Shown piece after piece: positions 19,669 through 29,119 of a stretch of 64,000 nt of DNA. The stretch comes from an uncultured Tolumonas sp. (GTDB lineage Bacteria > Pseudomonadota > Gammaproteobacteria > Enterobacterales > Aeromonadaceae). Each line of letters starts with the position of its first letter. Position 1 is the stretch's first letter. The notes under the pieces are model-generated. The model searched no databases and was not told the DNA's origin. It saw only the letters and a program-made list of their open reading frames with translations. The stretch lies in the NCBI RefSeq assembly GCF_963676665.1, contig NZ_OY781371.1, positions 248,001 through 312,000 on the forward strand, written 5' to 3'. The position numbers and the translations under genes were made by a program.

Positions 19669-20283
19669 ATGTGAATCTCCTAGTGAGTTTATAAAAACGG
19701 TTTATTAAGGCACGTACAACACTATAGCAGCTCAATTCATAGTGTGACTTAGTAAACAGTTTTCGAGCTTGATTATAGAAGTAGGTAATGTGTAAAAACT
19801 TGATCTGCATCAATAGTGTAAGCAAGCGATGCAAATTATGTATTAATTCTCTCGTTTAGTTAAAAAAGTATTGTTATCTACTTAAGTAAGTATTGTTACC
19901 GACGGACTCTATAAAAAAAACGAATTAAATGTAGATGTTCTGTGACATTTTCGTAACTAAAATATCACAATTCCCGCGTCATATAAGGCTATTCCTTGAC
20001 TAATTGGGCTGATCATACTTTTCCTTGCTAAGAGTGAGGATAATGCATTGTTTAGAATTCCATCTTGTCTTAAAAGCAGTCATTTTATGGACAGACCAGT
20101 GTTTTGTTAGAAATGATACTGGTTGTATGACTTGCGACAATTTCTCTTGTTCGGATAAAAAAAACTAATCCATCGCTTTAGGTCTATAAATTAATATTGT
20201 TAGTAGTGAATTGCTGTTTTCGCTACGCTAATCACAGTTTTCTGACATACTTGTTTCATCTATATTTAGGCCCGTATCGCACT
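19669..20283. other. Divergent adhE/ychE intergenic region
   Basis: These 615 bp hold the adhE leader, its FNR promoter and, towards ychE, AT-rich sequence with several T-tracts and A-tracts. I see no convincing open frame: the in-frame ATG at 20197 would extend ychE by 29 residues unlike the family. I see no repeat or RNA gene beyond the adhE promoter. The length leaves room for further regulators of adhE or for a long ychE leader. Confidence 0.6.
19772..19813 (-). promoter_or_regulatory. Class II FNR-dependent adhE promoter
   Basis: On the minus strand a perfect FNR box, TTGATGCAGATCAA (19813-19800), is followed by a perfect TATAAT -10 hexamer (19777-19772). The box centre is 29.5 bp from the first base of the hexamer, which places it at -41.5, exactly the class II activator position. 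Transcription would start near 19765, giving a leader of about 97 nt. No good -35 is present, as expected when an activator replaces it. This predicts anaerobic induction of adhE. Confidence 0.85.
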
Positions 20284-20922
20284 ATGGATCATCTCTCTTT
20301 TTCTGTTTATCTGAAGTTTTTTATTGGTCTGACCGCCATTATTAACCCACTGGGATTGCTGCCGGTATTCGTGAGTCTAACCAGTCAGCAAACACCACAG
20401 GAACGCTTACGGACAAATACCACGGCTAATTTTGCGGTGATGGTCATTCTCTGGGTTTCGATGTTTTTCGGGCAATTAATTCTGGATCTGTTTGGTATCT
20501 CGATTGCTTCTTTCCGTATTGCCGGTGGCTCTTTGATTGTGTTGATTGCCTGGTCAATGTTGCAGGGTAAATTGGGCGAAGTTCGGCATAACAAAGAAGA
20601 AAAAGGCGATACGCTGGCCAAAGAATCCATTGCGGTGGTACCACTGGCGTTACCACTGATGGCCGGGCCGGGAGCGATCAGCTCCACCATAGTTTATTCG
20701 TCGCAGTTCAATTCAGCCCAGCAGTTGATGGGCATGAGTCTGGTGGTCGTATTGTTCTGTTTTACTTCCTGGTTGATTTTCCGTGCAGCGCCCTTGTTGT
20801 TTCGTCTGATGGGGCGTACAGGGATCAACGTAGTAACACGTATTATGGGGCTGATCATGATGTCTTTGGGCATTGAAATCATGGTGGCTGGTATTAAGCA
20901 TATGTTCCCTGTGCTGGCATAA
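20284..20922 (+). CDS. ychE: MarC-family inner-membrane protein (YchE-like)
   Basis: A 212-aa protein with about six membrane segments of the MarC family (MDHLSFSVYLKFFIGLTAIINPLG at the start, VVPLALPLMAGPGAISSTIVY in the centre with the conserved PLxxGPG motif). The biochemical role is unsettled; MarC was once linked to multidrug resistance but that link was later withdrawn. The ATG at 20284 is chosen because the family starts just before this first helix. The divergent adhE/ychE pairing is shared with E. coli and supports the YchE assignment. Confidence 0.9.
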   Translation: MDHLSFSVYLKFFIGLTAIINPLGLLPVFVSLTSQQTPQERLRTNTTANFAVMVILWVSMFFGQLILDLFGISIASFRIAGGSLIVLIAWSMLQGKLGEVRHNKEEKGDTLAKESIAVVPLALPLMAGPGAISSTIVYSSQFNSAQQLMGMSLVVVLFCFTSWLIFRAAPLLFRLMGRTGINVVTRIMGLIMMSLGIEIMVAGIKHMFPVLA

Positions 20923-21053
20923 AACATCGCGCTTATCTAGGTAACCAAGGCTATAACAGGTTGAAAACGCATTACTTGGTACGTGTTTATTCGGATAGGA
21001 AAAAGAGTTTTTGGCGAGTATATTTAACATTTTGATTACATGAAGTACTGAAA

Positions 21054-21452
21054 ATGAACGATGTCAAACGCTATCCGAAAGGTGATCTGATCATCCGCAC
21101 CCAAGCGATGCCTGCAGACACCAATCAGAACGGTGATATTTTTGGTGGCTGGATCATGTCGCAAATGGATTTAGCTGGCGGCATGTTGGCTACTGAAATT
21201 GCGCGGGGACGAATTGCAACTGTTGCGGTTGAAGCGATGACTTTTCATCAACCGGTAAAAGTGGGTGACGCTGTATGTGTTCACGGTGAATGTACACGGA
21301 TAGGAAATACCTCTATCACCATCAAGCTTGAGGTTTGGATCAAACCGTTGCTGCGTTCAGAACGTTATGATCGCCATTGTGTCACCGAAGCGGTATTTAC
21401 TTATGTGGCTATCGATGACACAGGGCATCCTCGTCCGGTTCCTAAAGATTAA
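21054..21452 (+). CDS. yciA: Acyl-CoA thioesterase YciA
   Basis: A hot-dog fold thioesterase (132 aa, as in E. coli and Haemophilus) that hydrolyses a broad range of acyl-CoAs. The segment DTNQNGDIFGGWIMSQMDLAGG near residues 22-43 carries the catalytic Asp and the oxyanion region, and AVEAMTFHQPVKVGD near 63-77 the dimer interface. It lies 131 bp after ychE with possible separate expression, and is convergent with xseA with only 11 nt between the stops. Confidence 0.94.
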   Translation: MNDVKRYPKGDLIIRTQAMPADTNQNGDIFGGWIMSQMDLAGGMLATEIARGRIATVAVEAMTFHQPVKVGDAVCVHGECTRIGNTSITIKLEVWIKPLLRSERYDRHCVTEAVFTYVAIDDTGHPRPVPKD

Positions 21453-21463
21453 ACCGGATACAG

Positions 21464-22810
21464 TTAGGTTTCAGATTTAACCTCTTCGGTTCTTACTCGC
21501 AAAGCACCTTTGCCTAATTGAATATTTAACTGTTCTCCGGGTGTTACCTGGGAATATTCATGGATCAATTTACCAGCCATGTTGGTGGTGACTGAATAAC
21601 CCCGGGCTAACACTTGCAGCGGACTCAGTGCCTGTAGCTGTCCACTTAACTGTGCCAGTTTTTGTTGGCCGGCTTGTTGCCGATTTTGTATCACCTTGAG
21701 CAAGCGTTGCTGCAGAAATTCATGTTGTTGTTTCAGAGTTGATAAATGTCGCGCTGGTGATGCTTGCTGCAAACGTTGAGTTTGCTCTGAGTAATGGCGT
21801 GATGAGTTATCTAACTGTTGCTTGATCACGCGTTCTAAACGCCATTGCAATTCATCCTGCCGCTGCATTTTTTGCTGTAACTGATATTGCGGATTTTGCG
21901 CCGCCAAGCGCGATTGCTGCTGTTGCCAACGTAATACATGACGTTGTTGCTGCAACAAGGTGGCTTGTTTAAGACGTTGTATAAATTGCGTTAAACGATG
22001 CAGTTGTTGCTGTTGATCCCGGCTGACCAGTTCTGCTGCTGCAGATGGGGTAGGGGCGCGAAGGTCTGCGGCAAAATCAGCCAGCGTCACATCCGTTTCA
22101 TGGCCAACCGCACTGACAATCGGGATCGGGCTGTTGGCAATCGCACGCACTACGCGTTCATCGTTGAAACACCAGAGGTCTTCCAGCGATCCGCCACCGC
22201 GACCGATGATCAATAAATCGCACTCATCCCGTCGCCAAGCAGTTTCTAACGCCGCAAGCAATGCCGGAGCCGCACTTTCACCCTGCACGGCGCTGGGATA
22301 TAAAATCACCGGTAAGGATGGATCTCGTCGGGCTAGTATCGTCAGCATATCGTGAACAGCCGCACCGGTTGGGGAGGTGATGATGCCGATCTGTTTTGGT
22401 TGCGCAGGCAGTGGGCGTTTACGGCTTGGTGCGAACAACCCTTCCGCAGTCAGCTGCGCTTTTAAGGCTTCCAGTTTCATCTGTAACAGCCCATCACCGG
22501 CAGGTTGCATTTTTTCGACAATCAGCTGGTAATCGCCTCGGGCTTCATACAAAGAGAGTTGCCCTTGCACGAGGATCTGCTGACCATTTTGTGGCCGAAA
22601 ACTGACACGCCGGTTTTGCCCTTTGAACATGGCGGCTTTGACTTGTGCCTGAGAATCTTTCAGCGTGAAGTACCAATGACCAGAGCTGTGCTGTACCAAG
22701 TTAGAGATTTCAGCTGTCAGCCAAACGAGCCCCATTTCCTGTTCCAATAAGAGACGAACAACGGTATTTAACCGGCTGACGGTGTAGATAATAGGTTGTG
22801 ATATAGCCAC
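21464..22810 (-). CDS. xseA: Exodeoxyribonuclease VII large subunit
   Basis: XseA is the catalytic subunit of the single-strand exonuclease ExoVII. Residues about 1-100 form the OB-fold ([24 protein letters not shown]), followed by the catalytic core with [30 protein letters not shown] and [19 protein letters not shown] long glutamine-rich coiled coil (about 260-400) then contacts the small subunit, and a final conserved strand ends near residue 448. Length equals the usual 440-460. It is divergent from guaB, as in E. coli; xseB is not in the window. Confidence 0.95.
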   Translation of the reverse strand: MAISQPIIYTVSRLNTVVRLLLEQEMGLVWLTAEISNLVQHSSGHWYFTLKDSQAQVKAAMFKGQNRRVSFRPQNGQQILVQGQLSLYEARGDYQLIVEKMQPAGDGLLQMKLEALKAQLTAEGLFAPSRKRPLPAQPKQIGIITSPTGAAVHDMLTILARRDPSLPVILYPSAVQGESAAPALLAALETAWRRDECDLLIIGRGGGSLEDLWCFNDERVVRAIANSPIPIVSAVGHETDVTLADFAADLRAPTPSAAAELVSRDQQQQLHRLTQFIQRLKQATLLQQQRHVLRWQQQQSRLAAQNPQYQLQQKMQRQDELQWRLERVIKQQLDNSSRHYSEQTQRLQQASPARHLSTLKQQHEFLQQRLLKVIQNRQQAGQQKLAQLSGQLQALSPLQVLARGYSVTTNMAGKLIHEYSQVTPGEQLNIQLGKGALRVRTEEVKSET

Positions 22811-22902
22811 GTATTCGCTCTTAATTTGCTGGAACAGGCGCTAATAATAACAATGACCTGCATGCTTCGCGAAAAAAAATGTGATTTAAAACGCAAAAAT
22901 GC

Positions 22903-22931
22903 TTTACCAACCCCTATGAAGTGCCTAAAAT
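22903..22931 (+). promoter_or_regulatory. Probable sigma-70 promoter of guaBA
   Basis: TTTACC (22903-22908) and TAAAAT (22926-22931) are separated by 17 bp and lie about 55 bp before the guaB start. An ACGCAAAA half-site resembling one arm of a PurR operator sits just upstream at about 22891, but the second arm is poor, so PurR control is only a possibility. Confidence 0.55.
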
Positions 22932-22985
22932 CTCGCTGCAATATTTTACCCACCCCCTTTCATACATTAACGGTGAGATGTTGCC

Positions 22986-24449
22986 ATGTTACGCATAGCC
23001 AAAGAAGCACTGACTTTTGACGACGTTCTGTTAGTCCCTGCTCATTCAATCGTTCTTCCTAATACCGCAGATCTGCGCACTCATCTGACAAAAGATATCG
23101 TGCTGAACATTCCTATGGCTTCCGCTGCAATGGATACCGTAACTGGTGCTCGTTTAGCGATTGCACTGGCTCAGGAAGGTGGTCTCGGTTTCATCCACAA
23201 AAACATGTCTATCGAACAGCAGGCGGACAAAGTTCGTCGCGTTAAAAAGTTCGAAAGTGGCATCGTGACTGATCCAGTTACTGTTCGTCCAGACATGACG
23301 ATTGCTCAGATCAAAGAGCTGACCTTCATGAGTGGTTTTGGTGGTTTCCCAGTGGTAGACACTGACGGTTCACTGATGGGTATCATTACGGGTCGTGACG
23401 TGCGTTTTGTGACCGACCTGAACATGCTGGTGCATGAAGTGATGACGCCGAAAGCGCGTCTGGTTACTGTGCATGAAAATGCATCCCGCGAAGTGGTTCA
23501 GGCTTTGATGCAAAAACACCGCATCGAGAAAGTGCTGATCGTTAACGACGATTTCAAACTGACCGGTATGATCACGGTTAAAGATTTCCAGAAAGCAGAA
23601 AGCAAACCGAACGCGTGTAAAGACGCGATGGGTCGTTTACGTGTGGGTGCTGCTGTTGGTGCGGGTGCAGGTAACGAAGAGCGTGTTGCTGCGCTGGTTG
23701 CTGCCGGTGTTGACGTGCTGTTGATCGACTCTTCACATGGTCATTCACAAGGCGTATTGGATCGTATTCGCGACACACGTAAAGAATATCCAAACCTGCA
23801 GATAGTCGGTGGTAACGTGGCAACAGCGAAAGGTGCGGAAGCACTGGTTGACGCGGGTGTGAGCGCAGTTAAGGTTGGTATCGGCCCTGGCTCTATCTGT
23901 ACGACCCGTATCGTCACCGGTTGTGGTGTGCCACAAATCACCGCTATTTCTGATGCTGCTGGTGCGCTGGAAGGTTCAGGTATTCCGGTCATCGCTGACG
24001 GTGGTATCCGCTTCTCTGGCGATATCGCGAAATCTATCGCGGCGGGTGCAAGTCTGGTAATGGTCGGTTCTATGTTTGCGGGTACTGAAGAGTCTCCAGG
24101 CGAAATTGAACTGTATCAGGGCCGTTCATTTAAATCTTACCGTGGTATGGGTTCATTAGGCGCGATGTCTAAAGGCTCTTCTGACCGTTATTTCCAGACT
24201 GACAATGCTGCAGACAAGCTGGTTCCGGAAGGTATCGAAGGCCGTGTTCCTTACAAAGGCTGGTTAAAAGAGATCATCCATCAACAAATGGGTGGTTTAC
24301 GCTCTGCCATGGGCCTCACTGGTAGTGCTACAATAGAAGACTTGCGTACTAAGGCAGAATTCGTGAAGATCAGTGGCGCAGGGATCCAGGAATCCCACGT
24401 CCATGATGTGACGATTACGAAAGAAGCCCCGAACTATCGCATGGGCTAA
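22986..24449 (+). CDS. guaB: IMP dehydrogenase
   Basis: GuaB oxidises IMP to XMP with NAD+, the committed step of guanine nucleotide synthesis. The 487-aa protein has the TIM barrel interrupted by two CBS domains (about residues 95-205: [15 protein letters not shown]... and [16 protein letters not shown]), the catalytic loop [13 protein letters not shown] near 300, the [12 protein letters not shown] phosphate-binding region and the flap with [10 protein letters not shown] near 395. ATG at 22986 matches the family N-terminus [19 protein letters not shown]. guaA follows after 97 nt. Confidence 0.97.
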   Translation: MLRIAKEALTFDDVLLVPAHSIVLPNTADLRTHLTKDIVLNIPMASAAMDTVTGARLAIALAQEGGLGFIHKNMSIEQQADKVRRVKKFESGIVTDPVTVRPDMTIAQIKELTFMSGFGGFPVVDTDGSLMGIITGRDVRFVTDLNMLVHEVMTPKARLVTVHENASREVVQALMQKHRIEKVLIVNDDFKLTGMITVKDFQKAESKPNACKDAMGRLRVGAAVGAGAGNEERVAALVAAGVDVLLIDSSHGHSQGVLDRIRDTRKEYPNLQIVGGNVATAKGAEALVDAGVSAVKVGIGPGSICTTRIVTGCGVPQITAISDAAGALEGSGIPVIADGGIRFSGDIAKSIAAGASLVMVGSMFAGTEESPGEIELYQGRSFKSYRGMGSLGAMSKGSSDRYFQTDNAADKLVPEGIEGRVPYKGWLKEIIHQQMGGLRSAMGLTGSATIEDLRTKAEFVKISGAGIQESHVHDVTITKEAPNYRMG

Positions 24450-24462
24450 ATTGACAGACAGT

Positions 24463-24488
24463 CAGGGCGCATAGCGCCCTGATTTATT
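24463..24488 (+). terminator. Hairpin between guaB and guaA
   Basis: A 9-bp perfect stem TCAGGGCGC (24463-24471) and GCGCCCTGA (24475-24483) with a 3-nt loop, followed by TTTATTT. It is probably a partial terminator or mRNA-stabilising hairpin that lowers guaA expression relative to guaB. Confidence 0.6.
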
Positions 24489-24546
24489 TCATACAAGATC
24501 TGGTTGATTCTTGTTTGGCCTCTCCTTAATGATGATTAGGACGACC

Positions 24547-26124
24547 ATGAGCAAAAATATTCATGAACACCGTATTCTGATCCTGGACTTCGGTTCGCAA
24601 TATACTCAGCTGATTGCACGTCGTGTGCGTGAAATCGGTGTGTATTGCGAATTGTGGGCTTGGGATGTTACTGAGGAACAGATCCGCGAATTCAAACCGA
24701 ACGGGATCATTCTGTCTGGCGGCCCAGAGTCAGTCACTGAAACTGGCAGCCCGCGCGCACCGGAATATGTGTTTAACGCTGGCGTTCCTGTTTTGGGTGT
24801 TTGCTACGGCATGCAAACCATGGCTGAACAGCTGGGCGGCAGTGTAGAAAGCTCAGACAAACGTGAGTTTGGTTACGCGAAAGTGCAGCTGGTAAAAGAC
24901 AGCGAATTGTTCCACAACATCGAAGATGCGATTGCAGAAAATGGCCGTCCTGAACTGGATGTATGGATGAGCCACGGTGATAAGGTTGCCACTATTCCTG
25001 CTGGCTTTGAAACCATTGCTGCGACACCGACTTGCCCGCATGCTGCGATGGCGAATGAAGCAAAACGCTTCTATGGTGTGCAATTCCACCCTGAAGTGAC
25101 ACATACCAAACAAGGCGCCCGTATGCTGGAGCGTTTTGTGAAAGAAGTTTGTAAGTGTGATGCCTTATGGACTCCAGCCACCATCATCGAAGATGCGATT
25201 GCTCGTATCAAAGAGCAGGTTGGTGACGATGAAGTGATCCTGGGCTTATCAGGTGGTGTGGATTCATCAGTTGTCGCGATGCTGATCCATCGTGCGATTG
25301 GTAAGAAACTGACTTGCGTATTTGTCGATAACGGCCTGCTGCGTCTGCATGAAGGTCAGCAAGTAATGGAAATGTTTGGCGACCATTTTGGGCTGAACAT
25401 TATCAAAGTGGATGCGGAAGAGCGTTTCCTGTCTGCGCTGAAAGGCATTGCTGACCCTGAGCTGAAACGTAAAGCAATTGGTCGTGTGTTTGTTGAAGTG
25501 TTCGATGATGAATCGAAAAAACTGAAAAACGCCAAATGGCTGGCGCAGGGCACTATTTACCCTGACGTGATTGAATCCGCCGCTTCTAAAACCGGCAAAG
25601 CACATGTGATCAAATCACATCATAACGTTGGCGGTCTGCCTGACGATATGAAGATGGGCTTGGTTGAGCCACTGCGTGAACTGTTTAAAGATGAAGTTCG
25701 CCGTGTTGGTTTGGAACTGGGTCTGCCTTACAACATGCTGTATCGTCATCCGTTCCCAGGCCCAGGCTTAGGTGTTCGTGTGCTGGGTGAAGTGAAGAAA
25801 GAGTATTGTGACTTGCTGCGCCGTGCCGATGCTATCTTCATTGAAGAACTGCATCAAGCTGAGCTGTATCACAAGGTTAGCCAGGCATTCACCGTATTCC
25901 TGCCGGTTCGTTCCGTCGGTGTGATGGGTGATGGTCGTAAATATGATTGGGTTGTTTCACTGCGTGCGGTAGAAACCATCGATTTCATGACCGCGCATTG
26001 GGCTCACTTGCCTTATGACTTCTTAGGTCATGTATCTAACCGAATCATTAATGAGATCAATGGCATCAGCCGTGTGGTTTACGATATTTCTGGTAAGCCG
26101 CCAGCAACGATCGAGTGGGAATAG
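24547..26124 (+). CDS. guaA: GMP synthase (glutamine-hydrolysing)
   Basis: GuaA aminates XMP to GMP with ATP and glutamine-derived ammonia. The chosen ATG ([21 protein letters not shown]) gives 525 aa, the E. coli length; an upstream in-frame ATG at 24511 would add 12 residues. The class I glutamine amidotransferase domain has the nucleophile in GVCYGMQ near residue 86 and HPEVTHT near 181. The ATP pyrophosphatase domain has [11 protein letters not shown] near 235, and the C-terminal dimerisation domain has KPPATIEWE at the end. Confidence 0.97.
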   Translation: MSKNIHEHRILILDFGSQYTQLIARRVREIGVYCELWAWDVTEEQIREFKPNGIILSGGPESVTETGSPRAPEYVFNAGVPVLGVCYGMQTMAEQLGGSVESSDKREFGYAKVQLVKDSELFHNIEDAIAENGRPELDVWMSHGDKVATIPAGFETIAATPTCPHAAMANEAKRFYGVQFHPEVTHTKQGARMLERFVKEVCKCDALWTPATIIEDAIARIKEQVGDDEVILGLSGGVDSSVVAMLIHRAIGKKLTCVFVDNGLLRLHEGQQVMEMFGDHFGLNIIKVDAEERFLSALKGIADPELKRKAIGRVFVEVFDDESKKLKNAKWLAQGTIYPDVIESAASKTGKAHVIKSHHNVGGLPDDMKMGLVEPLRELFKDEVRRVGLELGLPYNMLYRHPFPGPGLGVRVLGEVKKEYCDLLRRADAIFIEELHQAELYHKVSQAFTVFLPVRSVGVMGDGRKYDWVVSLRAVETIDFMTAHWAHLPYDFLGHVSNRIINEINGISRVVYDISGKPPATIEWE

Positions 26125-26169
26125 TAAATTACTGTTTCCAGATGTCTACAGGCATCTATCGATTGAATA

Positions 26170-26197
26170 TAAGCCCCTAATTTTAGGGGCTTTTTTG
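26170..26197 (+). terminator. Rho-independent terminator after guaA
   Basis: AAGCCCCTAA (26171-26180) pairs with TTAGGGGCTT (26183-26192), followed by a T-run. It closes the guaBA operon. Confidence 0.9.
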
Positions 26198-26562
26198 TTT
26201 CTGGTTGTCTACGGGTGAATATGTGCAGCTTTTTTCTGGTGATGGTGTTTTATTTATATGCTTTTAGCTAAATACCGGAATTTGTATAAACACCGATCTA
26301 TATTGGCATCCATTAATTCCATGCCGCTCAATACCTCGCCAAGAAAGATCAACAGTCCCTTGTTAGCCATGACAAATTATCATATTGGAGCCCATTTCTT
26401 TTTGCATCAAATTAAAGCCCCAAAATAAAGCAACCAAATACGGATTGTCTGTAAGACACCATGAATACACATGAATGTTTTTATTTTCATTACTTTTTGA
26501 ACAATAAATAGACAATATGCAATGAAACATAAAATTCGCTGTCCTCTTGCCTTATTGATTCA

Positions 26563-26578
26563 TGGCATAAAATTTGCA
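26563..26578 (+). promoter_or_regulatory. Sigma-54 promoter of the ATP-grasp operon
   Basis: TGGCAT (26563-26568), five bases, then TTGCA (26574-26578). The GG and GC dinucleotides are exactly 12 bp apart, the hallmark of RpoN promoters (consensus TGGCAC-N5-TTGCA), with one mismatch. Transcription would start near 26590, about 130 nt before the first gene. RpoN dependence implies an enhancer-binding activator and ATP-driven opening. Confidence 0.75.
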
Positions 26579-26719
26579 TTTTAAGGATAGTGCAGCATTC
26601 CACTGACATGCCTTATATAAGTTGTTTGTGCCCGTTGTGATAAAGCATTTAAGCAGCCTTTTACCGATATGCTCAGAGACAATGCATTGTGCCTGGTTGT
26701 TGAAAAGGATGTTACATCT

Positions 26720-28174
26720 ATGCATGAACTAACCAAAAATTATGATCCAAATGTTTATTATGATGAATTAATTGACTTTTCTGGGGCTCCCCGTCCTCCC
26801 GCTAAAAGACTGCTAAAATATCTGGATGCTCTTGCTGCTGACGAATTGGAAAAGCGCCGCCTGACGGCAGAGGCAACCGTTCAGGAGATGGGGATCAGTT
26901 TTACCGTCTACACTGAAGAGGGCAATATCGACAGAACTTGGCCCTTTGACATCATTCCCCGCACTATCGAAGTGAAAGATTGGGTGGTTGCAGAAGCTGG
27001 GCTGAAGCAACGACTTACTGCACTGAACCGCTTTATAGATGATCTGTACCACGATCAGAACTGCATTAAAGACGGCATCATCCCTGAATATATCATCACC
27101 AAATCTAAAAATTTCCGGCCAGAATGTGTCGGCGTGTCACCGGCTTACGGGGTGTGGGCCCATATTTGCGGCACCGATTTAGTCCGTGATGAAACAGGTC
27201 AGTTTTATGTGCTAGAAGACAACCTGCGTGTCCCTTCCGGGGTTTCATATATGCTGGAAAACCGGGCGATCACCAAACGGGTACTTCCTGAATTATTTGA
27301 AAATGATGACATTAAGCCTATTGATGCATATACCTCACAACTGTTCGACACGTTGGCTGCACTCTCTCCGCGTAAAATCGCCCGCCCGGAAATCGTGGTT
27401 TTAACCCCCGGGATCTATAATTCCGCCTATTTTGAGCACGCCTTTCTGGCACAGCAAATGGGCGTGGAATTAGTCGAAGGCAGTGATCTATTCATTGGTA
27501 AAGATGATTGTGTCTATACCAAAACCATCTATGGCCCTGAGCGGGTTGATGTTATTTATCGCCGGATCGACGATCTGTTCCTTGATCCGGAAGTGTTTGA
27601 TCCTGATTCTGTGCTTGGGGTGCCAGGGCTGATGCGGGCATGGAAAGCCGGTAATGTCGCACTGGCGAATGCACCAGGAGCCGGTGTTGCCGATGACAAA
27701 GTGGTGTATGCCTATGTACCGGCGTTGATCCGTTACTATCTGAACGAAGAACCGATTTTACCCAACGTCACCACCTATTTGTGCGAACGGGAAGATCACC
27801 GCGACTATGTGCTGAAGAATATCGATCAGTTGGTCGTAAAACCGGCGAATGAATCGGGTGGTTACGGCATGCTGGTTGGCCCGCACTCGACCCGGAAAGA
27901 GCAGCAATTATTTATTGAACTCATCAAAGCGAATCCGCGTAACTATATCGCACAGCCGACATTAAAACTCTCAACTGCACCAACACTGATCGGCAAAGGA
28001 GCGCTCGAACCACGCCATCTGGACTTGCGTCCGTTCATTTTGCAAAGCAAAGAGACTTATGTCACTACCGGCGGATTGACTCGGGTGGCGATGAAAAAAG
28101 GATCTCTTGTCGTTAATTCGTCACAAGGTGGCGGTAGTAAAGACACATGGATTGTTGAGACAAAGGGAGACTAA
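26720..28174 (+). CDS. Circularly permuted ATP-grasp type 2 protein
   Basis: A 484-aa member of the DUF404/DUF407 circularly permuted ATP-grasp family, predicted to form amide bonds between a carboxylate and an amine with ATP. Characteristic segments are VLEDNLRVPSGVSYMLENR near residue 168, VVLTPGIYNSAYFEH near 227, DVIYRRIDDLFLDPE near 274, VALANAPGAGVADDK near 312, VVKPANESGGYGMLVG near 371, and SQGGGSKDTWIV at the end. The ATG at 26720 follows AAGGA by about 11 nt; an in-frame ATG at 26669 is less likely. First gene of the sigma-54 operon, followed after 4 nt by the alpha-E gene. Substrate unknown. Confidence 0.88.
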   Translation: MHELTKNYDPNVYYDELIDFSGAPRPPAKRLLKYLDALAADELEKRRLTAEATVQEMGISFTVYTEEGNIDRTWPFDIIPRTIEVKDWVVAEAGLKQRLTALNRFIDDLYHDQNCIKDGIIPEYIITKSKNFRPECVGVSPAYGVWAHICGTDLVRDETGQFYVLEDNLRVPSGVSYMLENRAITKRVLPELFENDDIKPIDAYTSQLFDTLAALSPRKIARPEIVVLTPGIYNSAYFEHAFLAQQMGVELVEGSDLFIGKDDCVYTKTIYGPERVDVIYRRIDDLFLDPEVFDPDSVLGVPGLMRAWKAGNVALANAPGAGVADDKVVYAYVPALIRYYLNEEPILPNVTTYLCEREDHRDYVLKNIDQLVVKPANESGGYGMLVGPHSTRKEQQLFIELIKANPRNYIAQPTLKLSTAPTLIGKGALEPRHLDLRPFILQSKETYVTTGGLTRVAMKKGSLVVNSSQGGGSKDTWIVETKGD

Positions 28175-28178
28175 GAGA

Positions 28179-29108
28179 ATGCTATCAAGAGTGGCGGAAC
28201 GCCTTTACTGGAGCGCACGTTATCTTGAACGTGCGGAAAATACAGCACGCTTAGTCAGTGTCTATGATGATCTGCTTTACGATTTACCACGAGATATCGC
28301 TATCTCTTGGTACAACCTGATCGAAATTAATAGTGGCGTTGAACTGTTTGAACAGCGTTACAAAATAAAAGATGAACGGAATGTGCTGAAATTTTTGCTG
28401 GCCGATGACAGCAATCCGGGTTCACTTTTATCATCATTAAAGATGGTGCGGGAAAATATCCGGACCACTCGGGATGTGGTTCCCGGTGAGATGTGGGAGC
28501 TGATCAACGAACTGGATCTATATGCAAAAAAGCATATGAAACAAGGGATCAATCGTTCTGAACGGCACACTTACCTCAATACTATCATTGAAGGGTGCCA
28601 GAAAATTATCGGCCTTCTGAGCGGTTCAATGGACAGAGATGCCGGCTGGAGTTTTCTGAATATCGGGCGCTATCTGGAACGGGCGGATATGAACACCCGG
28701 ATTCTGGATGCGGCAAACTCGCTGCTGATGCAATCACGAGAAGAAGAGAGTGTTAAGCTGGGCCAGGTGATCTGGTCAAAGGTACTCAAATCACAAAGCG
28801 CCTATCTGAGTTTTCGCCGCACCATGCGCTGCTCCATTAAGGGGGCAATGGCCACCACATTCCTGCTGACTGATCCGCATTTCCCGCGCTCACAACGCTT
28901 TTGTCTGGAACAGATCAAACTGGCCGCAAGTTCACTGCCACGTTCTGAAGTTATTGCCGAACAGGTAGATGCACTGCTGAATAACACTCACGGTGTTGAA
29001 AAATCAGATGATTTAAATCAGAAATTCAGCCGTTATCTGAATGACATTCAATTACGTATTATCACATTACATCATCAGATTAAAGATAACTGGTTTCAGT
29101 ATCTGTAG
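28179..29108 (+). CDS. Alpha-E domain protein (DUF403)
   Basis: A 309-aa all-helical protein with the alpha-E signature MLSRVAERLYWSARYLERAENTAR at the start and SLMQSREEES and SFRRTMRCSIKG further on. Alpha-E proteins almost always accompany circularly permuted ATP-grasp enzymes and transglutaminases; a helper or substrate-holding role has been predicted from genome context, with no reaction shown. GGGAG at 28165-28169 precedes the ATG; an upstream in-frame start at 28107 lies inside the previous gene and is rejected. The gap to the next gene is 11 nt. Confidence 0.88.
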   Translation: MLSRVAERLYWSARYLERAENTARLVSVYDDLLYDLPRDIAISWYNLIEINSGVELFEQRYKIKDERNVLKFLLADDSNPGSLLSSLKMVRENIRTTRDVVPGEMWELINELDLYAKKHMKQGINRSERHTYLNTIIEGCQKIIGLLSGSMDRDAGWSFLNIGRYLERADMNTRILDAANSLLMQSREEESVKLGQVIWSKVLKSQSAYLSFRRTMRCSIKGAMATTFLLTDPHFPRSQRFCLEQIKLAASSLPRSEVIAEQVDALLNNTHGVEKSDDLNQKFSRYLNDIQLRIITLHHQIKDNWFQYL

Positions 29109-29119
29109 GGAGATGCCGC

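Larger units (their letters stand above)
26125..26719. other. guaA to ATP-grasp operon intergenic region
   Basis: These 595 bp hold the guaA terminator and about 500 bp of AT-rich upstream DNA for the next operon. I see a sigma-54 promoter (26563-26578), a GGCAT/ATGCC inverted repeat (26305-26309 and 26321-26325) 240-260 bp upstream of it in the range used by enhancer-binding proteins, and a short direct repeat CATGAATACA/CATGAATG near 26460-26475. I see no credible small gene. A classical NtrC palindrome (TGCACC-N5-GGTGCA) was looked for and not found. Confidence 0.6.

Noticed and set aside
22885-22905. PurR operator before guaB
   Set aside because: Only one arm (ACGCAAAA) resembles the consensus; the other arm does not.
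25267-25605. Long open frame antisense to guaA
   Set aside because: Conserved guaA codons on the other strand explain it; no ribosome site or family match. The same holds for the other antisense frames inside clear genes such as 17701-18036 in adhE and 30186-30566 in the DUF2126 gene.
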